Source: G965204755 sp965243415 (GTDB lineage: Bacteria > Acidobacteriota > Vicinamibacteria > Marinacidobacterales > Marinacidobacteraceae). From it: a DNA stretch of 64,000 nucleotides. The notes beneath the pieces are model-generated. The model made no database searches. It was not told the origin of the DNA and worked only from the letters and a program-made list of their open reading frames with translations. Each line of letters begins with the position of its first letter. Position 1 is the stretch's first letter. The stretch spans positions 3,410,001 to 3,474,000 of the forward strand of contig OZ251549.1 of assembly GCA_965243415.1 (NCBI GenBank), read 5' to 3'. Below, one piece after another: positions 58,007-64,000 of the stretch. The position numbers were made by a program, and so were the translations under genes.

Positions 58007-58688
58007 ACCGGCCGGGGGCGCCCCGACCTCCGACACCCCGACCCCCGAAACCCCCATCGTCGAGTCCCCGGCCACCGGGGCCGCCCCGACCGGATCCGCA
58101 CCCGCCGGACCCGACCGGCCGGGAACCGACCCGGGGAGCCCGGCGGCGCGCCTCCGGCGGCGGATCCGCTCGATCCCCGACTTCCCCCGACCGGGCGTGC
58201 TGTTCCGCGACCTCTTCCCGCTCCTCCGGGATCCCGACGACTTCGCCGCGGCGGTCGAAGCCCTGTCCCTTCCCTTCGTCGGCCGGGAGATCGCGCTGGT
58301 GGCCGGGATCGAGAGCCGGGGTTTCCTCCTGGCCGGTCCGGTGGCCTCGAGGCTCGGCGCCGGATTGACGCCGCTCCGGAAACCGGGCAAGTTGCCCGGC
58401 GAGACGATCCGCCGGGCCTACCGCCTGGAGTACGGCGAGAGCGCGCTCGAAATGCAGGTGGACGCCGTGGAACCGGGAGAGCGGGTGCTGCTCGTGGACG
58501 ATGTGCTGGCGACCGGCGGCAGCGCGGCGGCGGCGAGCGCGCTGCTCACGGCGCGGGGCGCCCGCGTCGTCGGCTGCTCGTTCCTGATCGAACTGCGGAC
58601 CCTCGGCGGTCGCGAACGGCTCCGGGCCGACCGGGCTCCGGGAGATCCCGCCGCGCCGGCGATCCACACCGTCCTCCGCTACCCCTGA
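57972..58688 (+). CDS. apt: Adenine phosphoribosyltransferase
   Basis: The enzyme salvages adenine to AMP with PRPP. The core is standard: IRSIPDFPRPGVLFRDLFPLL at the start of the domain, then ALVAGIESRGFLLAGPVA, LRKPGKLPGET and the PRPP site RVLLVDDVLATGGSA. The first 55 residues are a Pro/Thr/Ala-rich extension not found in typical APRT. The ATG at 57972 overlaps acyP by 35 bases; the ATG at 57984 is an alternative. Confidence 0.88.
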   Translation: MGSPMTSASSPEPAGGAPTSDTPTPETPIVESPATGAAPTGSAPAGPDRPGTDPGSPAARLRRRIRSIPDFPRPGVLFRDLFPLLRDPDDFAAAVEALSLPFVGREIALVAGIESRGFLLAGPVASRLGAGLTPLRKPGKLPGETIRRAYRLEYGESALEMQVDAVEPGERVLLVDDVLATGGSAAAASALLTARGARVVGCSFLIELRTLGGRERLRADRAPGDPAAPAIHTVLRYP

Positions 58689-58764
58689 GCCCGCCGGTCG
58701 AGCGGGTACCATCCCCGGCGGCAGCCGGCGGGATCGCCTCGGAGGGCCCGGGCGCGCCGACGCG

Positions 58765-58837
58765 GCGCCTGTAGCTCAGCGGAGAGAGCGACGGATTCCT
58801 AATCCGTAGGTCGCAGGTTCGAGTCCTGCCAGGCGTA
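58765..58837 (+). tRNA. tRNA-Arg (anticodon CCT)
   Basis: The acceptor stem pairs GCGCCTG with CAGGCGT (first pair G-U). The D arm starts TAGCTCAG. Anticodon stem ACGGA/TCCGT encloses TTCCTAA, which reads AGG codons, and the T arm is GCAGG-TTCGAGT-CCTGC. The discriminator is A and the CCA end is not encoded. A TACCAT hexamer at 58707-58712 may be its -10. Confidence 0.93.
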
Positions 58838-58899
58838 CGCCGCCCCCCGCCCGCCATTCCCGGCCCGCGACCGAGCCGGCCCCTTCCCTCGAGGTTCCG

Positions 58900-60666
58900 G
58901 TGATCCCCTCCATTCCTCCCACTCCCGGGTTCCGCTTCCTGCTGCCGCCGGCGGTCCGGTTCCGCGCCGTCCGGTCCCGCGTCTCCCGACCGGCGACCGT
59001 CGCCGCCGCCCTGTCGTTCCTGTTCTGCGGCCTCTCCGGCGCCGCGGCGGCCCAGACTCCCCCGGCCCCGCCGCCGCCCGCGGTGCCGCCGGACCTGGTG
59101 AGCGCGCGCACCGCCCTCGCCGCCTACTTCGACGAGCAGAACCGGCCCATCCCCGACTGGGAGCGGGTCGCCGCCACGCTGGCGTTCGAACCGGACACGC
59201 CGAGCGACCGCCGCCGGGAACTCGCGTCGCGCCTCCGCTCGGTCATCAACGCCCAAGGCCTCTGGGTCGAGATGGACCAGGTCCCCTCCGACCCGGAGTA
59301 CGTCGACGACGCCACCCGCCAGCAACGCTTCGCCCCCCTGCCGCTGCGCCTGCCCCGTTTCGTCCTGGCGCGAGGCCCGGACCGCGCCTGGCGCATCTCC
59401 GCCGACACCGTCCGCGAAGTGGACTCCCTCTACGAGGAGACCTTCACCTGGTACGCGCGGGGACTGCTGGAGATCCTCCCTCCGATCTTCGAGCGATCGC
59501 TCCTCGGTTTCACCCTCTGGCAGGTCGTGGGGCTCCTGTTCCTGGCGGCGCTCGCCTGGGCGGCGCAGGTCCTCCTCCGCTGGTCTTTCGCGACGGTCCT
59601 GCAGCGCATCGGCGACCGGCGGGCCGACCTCACCGCGAAGACCCTGGAGGGAATGGCGCTGCCCGCTTCCTGGCTCGCCACCGTCTGGGTCTTCCATTAC
59701 TTCTTCGCCGACCTCCGGCTGCCGGTCCGCCTCGCCCAGTGGGTCGCGGTCCTGGTGGACCTGGCGCTCGCCGGCATCCTGGTGTGGCTCGCCTACCGAC
59801 TCATCGACGCGGTGTGCGAAAAACTCGCCGTCCTCACCAGGCACACCGCCACCCAGATCGACGACCACCTGATCCCGCTGGCGCGCACGGTGCTCCGGGT
59901 GGGCGCGGTGCTGGGGGCCATCCTGATGGTGGCGCAGAACCACGGCTACTCCGTCACCACCGTGGTCGCCGGACTCGGTCTCGGCGGGCTGGCGGTGGCC
60001 CTCGCCGCCCAGGACACCGTCGCCAACGTGATCGGATCGCTGGCCATCGTGGCCGACCGCCCGTTCCAGGTGGGCGACTGGATCCTGGTCGGCGAGCACG
60101 AGGGCACCGTGGAACGGGTGGGGCTCCGCTCGACCCGGGTCCGCACCTTCTACGACTCGCTGGTGAGCGTCCCGAACAGCCGCATCGTGAACACCGTGGT
60201 GGACAACATGGGCCAGCGCACCTACCGGCGCATGCGCCAGATGCTGCCCCTCCGCTACGACACCGACCCGGACCGGATCCACGCCTTCGTCGAAGGCATC
60301 CGCGCCGTCATCCGGGCCAACGAGGCGATGCGCCAGGATGTGTACGAGATCCACCTGAACCGGTTCTCCGAGTCCTCGGTGGATGTCATGGTGTACTGCT
60401 TCTTCCGGGTCCCCGACTGGAACCGGGAACTGGTCGAGCGCCACAACTTCGTCCTCGAAGTGCTGAGACTGGCGCGGGAACTGGGAGTGGAATTCGCCGT
60501 CCCCGCCCGCACGCTCCAACTCGAGAGCACCCCGGAGAAGGCCCGGCCGGGCCCGAAACCCTCCGACCCGGCGGACGGCGCGGCGCTCCGGGAGACGGTC
60601 GCCGCCTTCGGCCCCGGCGGCGCCCTCTCCCGCCCCAGGGGCCCCGACCCGAAGACCTCCGACTGA
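58900..60666 (+). CDS. MscS-family mechanosensitive channel
   Basis: This 588-residue channel starts at a GTG, with a signal-like helix and a periplasmic helical domain (residues 60-185). Four to five membrane helices follow (TLWQVVGLLFLAALAWAAQV, LAQWVAVLVDLALAGILVWL and others). The pore helix region reads VVAGLGLGGLAVALAAQDTVANVIGS, here split as GLGLGGLAVALAAQD and TVANVIGS, followed by the MscS beta domain (PFQVGDWILVGEHEGTVERVG). MscS channels open under membrane tension to release solutes during osmotic downshock. The C-terminal 40 residues are low-complexity. Confidence 0.88.
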   Translation: MIPSIPPTPGFRFLLPPAVRFRAVRSRVSRPATVAAALSFLFCGLSGAAAAQTPPAPPPPAVPPDLVSARTALAAYFDEQNRPIPDWERVAATLAFEPDTPSDRRRELASRLRSVINAQGLWVEMDQVPSDPEYVDDATRQQRFAPLPLRLPRFVLARGPDRAWRISADTVREVDSLYEETFTWYARGLLEILPPIFERSLLGFTLWQVVGLLFLAALAWAAQVLLRWSFATVLQRIGDRRADLTAKTLEGMALPASWLATVWVFHYFFADLRLPVRLAQWVAVLVDLALAGILVWLAYRLIDAVCEKLAVLTRHTATQIDDHLIPLARTVLRVGAVLGAILMVAQNHGYSVTTVVAGLGLGGLAVALAAQDTVANVIGSLAIVADRPFQVGDWILVGEHEGTVERVGLRSTRVRTFYDSLVSVPNSRIVNTVVDNMGQRTYRRMRQMLPLRYDTDPDRIHAFVEGIRAVIRANEAMRQDVYEIHLNRFSESSVDVMVYCFFRVPDWNRELVERHNFVLEVLRLARELGVEFAVPARTLQLESTPEKARPGPKPSDPADGAALRETVAAFGPGGALSRPRGPDPKTSD

Positions 60667-60733
60667 CGCCGCGGCCACTGCCCCCGTTCGACGACGGCAT
60701 GGCGGAGCGCCGCGACTCACTCCTCCGCGCCGA

Positions 60734-60751
60734 AACAGACATCTGTCTGTT
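60734..60751. promoter_or_regulatory. Palindrome AACAGACA-TC-TGTCTGTT with overlapping extended -10
   Basis: Two perfect 8-base arms are separated by two bases. The right arm runs into TGTTATGCT (60748-60756), an extended -10 reading towards the methyltransferase gene. A GTG in the methyltransferase frame sits at 60764, right where transcription would begin. The site looks like an operator over the promoter of the restriction-modification genes; no controller-protein gene is visible nearby. Confidence 0.5.
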
Positions 60752-60898
60752 ATGCTTCCGGGCGTGAGACCACTCCCCGGCAGCCGCCACGCGGGACGGA
60801 ACCGGCGTTCGTACGCCGCGGACGGCCCCGGACCCGCCGATGGCCCGAAAGGCGGCATCCGCGCGCCGCACGGGGTGGTAGATTCGTCGCCGACGGAG

Positions 60899-62269
60899 AT
60901 GTCGCTCGCCCGTTCGGCCCGCCTGCCCTTCGACGCCCCCTCGGAGGCCGGCCCGGAATCGGCCCCCGGGAAACAGCGCGCCGGTCGGCGGGTCGTTCGC
61001 AACGGGGCGCCGACGAACGATCTCGTCCTGAGCGCCTACCTGGCCTCGAACGAACAGGTGTTCCCGCGGGTCCTCGACCTCTATGTCGCTCCCGGGAGCG
61101 TCGTCGCCGATGTCACCTATGGCAAGGGGGTGTTCTGGAAGCAGGTCGATCCCGATCTCTACCGGGTGCTGGCCAGCGATCTCGCGAACGGCGTGGACTG
61201 CCGGGATCTTCCGTACGAGGCCGGGTCGGTGGACTGCGTGGTGCTCGATCCGCCGTACATGCATTCCCCGGGCGGGACGACCCACTCGAACCAGAACCCG
61301 TTCGAGGCCTACTATCGGAACAACGGCACCGGGAACCGGACTTCGAGCAAGTACCACGAGGCCGTGGTCGAACTGTATGTCGAAGGAGGGCGGGAGGCAT
61401 ACCGGGTTCTGCGGGACCTCGGCGTGTTCATCGTCAAGTGCCAGGACGAGGTCTGCTCCAATCGGCAACGATTCACCCACCTCGAACTGATCCGTGAGTA
61501 CGAAGAGTCGGGTTTTGTGGCCGAGGACCTGTTCGTGGTCGTCCGCAACAATCGTCCCGGAGTCAGCCGGACGAAGAAGCAGGTGCACGCCCGGAAGAAC
61601 CACTCCTACTTCCTCGTCTTCTGGAAACGGGGGAACCGCGGCGCTGTCTGGGAGCCGCCGACCTGCGGATCGGTCGGACACCATGAGCGCCGTCGCCCTC
61701 TTCCTGGAGGTCGTTCGGGAACACACTCGCAAGAGCAAGTGGACGGAGGCGACGCTCTCGCCGTTCCGTCAGGTGGCGAACACGAACCGGGGCGATATCG
61801 GGGAGGACTTCCTGTGTCGCTACCTGCGGCACGCCGGCGTATCCGTCGCGCGGAGCGCCACGCGGACGAAGATGTGGGACCCCGAGATCGAAGGGAAACG
61901 ATTCGAGGTGAAGACTGCTTCGGAGGATGTCAGCGGGGCGTTCCAGTTCAACCACCTCCGCCTCGATCGGGCGTACGAGTACCTGCTGTGCCTCGGTGTC
62001 CGGCCCGAAGAGATCCGCTTCGGGGTATGGAGGAAGGGGGAAGTGTCGGAAGGCGTGGCCGGCACTTTGGTGCGGATGGCGGAGGGTCAGAGCACGACCC
62101 ACGAATTGACGAAGAGCGTGCCGGCCCTGAGCCCGATCGAAGAATTGCCCGACTGGGTACGGGAAACGCTTATCGGCTGACTTCTCCGTCGCCCGGGGGC
62201 GGCGGCGCCGCCGGTCCAGCCATGGCCGGCGCTCAGCGGACCGATTCGCCGCGCCAGGTCTGTTCGTAG
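60899..62269 (+). CDS. DNA methyltransferase (DPPY type) of a restriction-modification pair
   Basis: The conserved part covers about residues 35-250. VVRNGAPTNDLVLSAYL and SVVADVTYGKGVFWKQV form the SAM region, VVLDPPYMHSPGGTTHSNQN holds the catalytic DPPY of N6-adenine or N4-cytosine methylases, and HARKNHSYFLVFWKRG looks like the natural end (about 61632). The frame then stays open to 62269, through the whole restriction gene in another frame. A one-base shift in the G-run at 61629-61633 would end it at a TGA (61684-61686) that overlaps the restriction start as ATGA. So the tail is probably not native. Starts: ATG 60899, 15 bases after TAGATT, or GTG 60764. Base composition is visibly less GC-rich than its neighbours. 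Confidence 0.75.
   Translation: MSLARSARLPFDAPSEAGPESAPGKQRAGRRVVRNGAPTNDLVLSAYLASNEQVFPRVLDLYVAPGSVVADVTYGKGVFWKQVDPDLYRVLASDLANGVDCRDLPYEAGSVDCVVLDPPYMHSPGGTTHSNQNPFEAYYRNNGTGNRTSSKYHEAVVELYVEGGREAYRVLRDLGVFIVKCQDEVCSNRQRFTHLELIREYEESGFVAEDLFVVVRNNRPGVSRTKKQVHARKNHSYFLVFWKRGNRGAVWEPPTCGSVGHHERRRPLPGGRSGTHSQEQVDGGDALAVPSGGEHEPGRYRGGLPVSLPAARRRIRRAERHADEDVGPRDRRETIRGEDCFGGCQRGVPVQPPPPRSGVRVPAVPRCPARRDPLRGMEEGGSVGRRGRHFGADGGGSEHDPRIDEERAGPEPDRRIARLGTGNAYRLTSPSPGGGGAAGPAMAGAQRTDSPRQVCS
61683..62180 (+). CDS. Probable restriction endonuclease, PD-(D/E)xK type
   Basis: This 165-residue protein contains GDIGEDFLCRYLRHAG, then MWDPEIEG and FEVKTASEDVSG, which fits the nuclease core with Asp in WDPE and the ExK in FEVK. 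The following FQFNHLRLDRAYEYLLCLGV resembles the substrate-proximal part of PD-(D/E)xK enzymes. With the methyltransferase immediately upstream it makes a type II system; the recognition sequence is unknown. The ATG at 61683 is chosen because it would overlap a corrected methyltransferase stop as ATGA. Like its partner it is less GC-rich than the surroundings, suggesting transfer. Confidence 0.65.
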   Translation: MSAVALFLEVVREHTRKSKWTEATLSPFRQVANTNRGDIGEDFLCRYLRHAGVSVARSATRTKMWDPEIEGKRFEVKTASEDVSGAFQFNHLRLDRAYEYLLCLGVRPEEIRFGVWRKGEVSEGVAGTLVRMAEGQSTTHELTKSVPALSPIEELPDWVRETLIG

Positions 62270-64000
62270 GAGCCGTCGCCCCGGCGCCGGAACTGGCCGG
62301 TGCGGAGGGAACCGATCTCGTACACCGGGAGCGGCGCCGCCGCCAGGCATCTCCCCTCCCCGCGAACCGCGTAGTCCGCGAAGTCGAAGTCGAGGTTGTC
62401 GAACCCGTGCGGCTGCCGCTCCTCGGTCAGGTCCCGCCGGTCGACGGGGCGGATATGCAGGAAGAACGGGTCTTCCCGGTCCGCCGGGTCGCAACCGTCC
62501 CGGACATAGACCAGCCAGTTCCGCAGCCGGTACACCTCGAAACGGGAGCGGATCGCCGGCGCCCCGGCTTCCCGGATCAGGCTCTCGAACGAATCGTCGT
62601 AGGCGGCGCGGTCGTAGAGGAAGAATTCCCGGTTCGCCCGCGTGAGCAGCCCCCGTTCCGGCTCCCGCGCCTCCCCGATCACGAAGTCCGCCAGGCCGCG
62701 CTGCTCCGGCCGTTCGACGAGGACGCGCCCCGGCAGGTAGAAGGCCACCGCGTTCCTTCCGCCGAAGGCCTCGGCGGCGAACGGATCCCCGGGAACGAAC
62801 ACCGCCCCCCCCTCGGTGAACCGGCGCATCGCCTCGAAGTCCTCGAGTACCCGCTCCTGCAGAGCGGCGGCCGGCGCGTCGTACCCGGCGGCGGACACCC
62901 GGTCGCGGGACACGAGGAAAACCCCGACGGCGAAGGCGGCGAAGTACGGGACAGCGGCGCCGCCCGCATACCGGCGCAGGAGGAGCAGGCCCAGCGAGAA
63001 GAATGCCAGCGGTATCCCGAAGTGGTACAGGGCCTCCAAGTCGCTGTCGGCGGTTGCGGGCCACAGGGCGAGACCGCAGAACCCGGAGAGGCCCAGCACG
63101 GCGAGCAGGGCGCCGTGGGGGACGAAGAAGGCGCCGACGAGCGCGGCGAGCGTCGCCAGCGCGCCGAACCCGACGAGAACCGCGGAGACACCCCCCTCGG
63201 TCACCCGGTCCAGCGCGTTCCGCTGATCGGTGAAAGCGAACGGAACCGTCAACGCGCCGATCCGCCGGAGTTGCCCGCGGAGAACCGGTTCCGGCTCCGC
63301 CGGCGAGTCGTCGGACGCGGCGTCCCCTTCCCCGGAGAGCGCAGCGGCCGGCCCGGCCCGGTCTGCCGCCACCGCCCCGACCGACGCGGACGCCGTCGCC
63401 CGCCGCTCCGCGCTCGAGGCGAAGTACTCGCTCCCCGCATTCAGGCCGGACAGCGCGGCGCCGAACCCCAGCGCGAAGACCCCGAGAAGCGAAACCCGGC
63501 TGCGGAACGCCGCGCGAACCCCTTCCCGGACGGCCCCTGCGCCCGGCCCCCCGCCCGCCGGCAGCGCCCGGACTTCCCGGGTTCGCCGCCGCCCCGCCGC
63601 CGTCATCCCCAACGCGACGAACGGCAGGAGCAGCGCATAGGTCTGCCATCCCAGCAGCAGGCCGAAACCGGTACCGACGACCGCCGGCCGGAATCGGTCC
63701 TCCCGCACGAAGACCACCAGGCCGCGGAAACAGAGCATCACCCCGAACAGCGCCGGCAGACCCTCGGTCGCGACCACTCCGCCGTGGCGCCAGGCGTACG
63801 CCGAGAACGCGAGCAGCGTCGCGGCGAACGCGATCCAGCGATGGGGAAGCAGCCGGCGGAGGGATGAGTACGCAAGGAACAGGATTCCCCCGAAGAACGC
63901 GATCATCAGCCATCGGGCCGCCTCCAGCGAAGCCGCCGGGCGGCCGCGGAAGGGAGCGGTCACCAACGCGAGCAGGCCGTCGCCGCCGAGCGGAAGCCGG
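62233..64000 (-). CDS. Polytopic membrane glycosyltransferase-like protein (N-terminus beyond right edge)
   Basis: The frame is open to the window edge, so at least the N-terminus is missing; 588 residues are visible. About ten hydrophobic helices occupy the first 380 residues, with a short VVATEGLPALFGVMLCF and a Ser/Ala-rich loop near residue 200. The last 190 residues are soluble (RSRFEVYRLRNWLVYVRDG, FDFADYAVRGEGRCL). This fits PMT/ArnT-like transferases with a periplasmic C-terminal domain. The substrate is unknown. Its stop overlaps the tail of the open methyltransferase frame on the other strand. Confidence 0.7.
   Translation of the reverse strand, partial: RLPLGGDGLLALVTAPFRGRPAASLEAARWLMIAFFGGILFLAYSSLRRLLPHRWIAFAATLLAFSAYAWRHGGVVATEGLPALFGVMLCFRGLVVFVREDRFRPAVVGTGFGLLLGWQTYALLLPFVALGMTAAGRRRTREVRALPAGGGPGAGAVREGVRAAFRSRVSLLGVFALGFGAALSGLNAGSEYFASSAERRATASASVGAVAADRAGPAAALSGEGDAASDDSPAEPEPVLRGQLRRIGALTVPFAFTDQRNALDRVTEGGVSAVLVGFGALATLAALVGAFFVPHGALLAVLGLSGFCGLALWPATADSDLEALYHFGIPLAFFSLGLLLLRRYAGGAAVPYFAAFAVGVFLVSRDRVSAAGYDAPAAALQERVLEDFEAMRRFTEGGAVFVPGDPFAAEAFGGRNAVAFYLPGRVLVERPEQRGLADFVIGEAREPERGLLTRANREFFLYDRAAYDDSFESLIREAGAPAIRSRFEVYRLRNWLVYVRDGCDPADREDPFFLHIRPVDRRDLTEERQPHGFDNLDFDFADYAVRGEGRCLAAAPLPVYEIGSLRTGQFRRRGDGSYEQTWRGESVR

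Noticed and set aside
55029..58712. Minus-strand frame of more than 1200 codons
   Set aside because: It crosses five real genes as antisense and has only low-complexity content; the small DUF1820 gene lies in a different frame.
60899..62269. Single fused methyltransferase-nuclease protein
   Set aside because: The nuclease-like sequence is in a different frame from the methyltransferase, so the open tail does not encode it.
58765..62269. Integrative element inserted at tRNA-Arg
   Set aside because: No integrase and no duplicated tRNA 3' end were found; an ordinary MscS gene lies between the tRNA and the restriction genes.

Overview
This is a very GC-rich bacterial chromosome segment, packed almost end to end with genes. 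Two families point to Acidobacteriota: an ADOP-type orphan permease (18796-21228) and a 'VWFA-related Acidobacterial domain' protein (52002-53036). The assignment is inference from gene content and was not tested by phylogeny. No phage, transposase or CRISPR array is visible. Many genes start with GTG or TTG, and many neighbours overlap by GTGA or ATGA, which implies translational coupling.

Layout. Positions 1-527 hold the start of a membrane glycosyltransferase-like gene that runs off the left edge, followed by a frame-broken remnant (632-1770) and a TPR/VWA pair. From 4136 come a ketoacyl synthase and an OsmC protein, then on the minus strand a PQQ dehydrogenase, a Tat-exported M20 amidohydrolase and a large MoxR/DUF58/Bat (VWA) operon that includes a BatD-BatE fusion (9084-18386). 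Next are the ADOP permease, an ankyrin lipoprotein, a secreted TPR protein, and the dnaK-dnaJ-hspR heat-shock operon with a DnaC-like ATPase at its tail (24581-29250), driven by a textbook TTGACA-17-TATAAT promoter.

The middle holds a thioredoxin-like protein, an SLH lipoprotein, chorismate mutase/prephenate dehydrogenase, and two tandem paralogous fibronectin-type lipoproteins (33401-39158). The second paralogue has 28 AG dinucleotides inside its signal-peptide codons and is out of frame at that count, so it looks phase variable. Then comes one aromatic amino acid operon, trpE-trpG-aroF-aroB-aroA-aroKDE-aroC (39522-49178). The order aroB-aroA-aroK-aroD-aroE equals the domain order of fungal AROM, and the last three activities are fused in one protein.

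The right part has tRNA-Ala(CGC), a coupled LolA-secretin pair, the acidobacterial VWA protein, an acetamidase/formamidase lipoprotein, a methyltransferase, a DUF1820 protein, a transsulfuration PLP enzyme behind a structured leader, acylphosphatase, adenine phosphoribosyltransferase, tRNA-Arg(CCT) and an MscS channel. A less GC-rich restriction-modification pair follows (60764-62269), with a perfect-arm palindrome over its likely promoter. A second membrane glycosyltransferase-like gene runs off the right edge.
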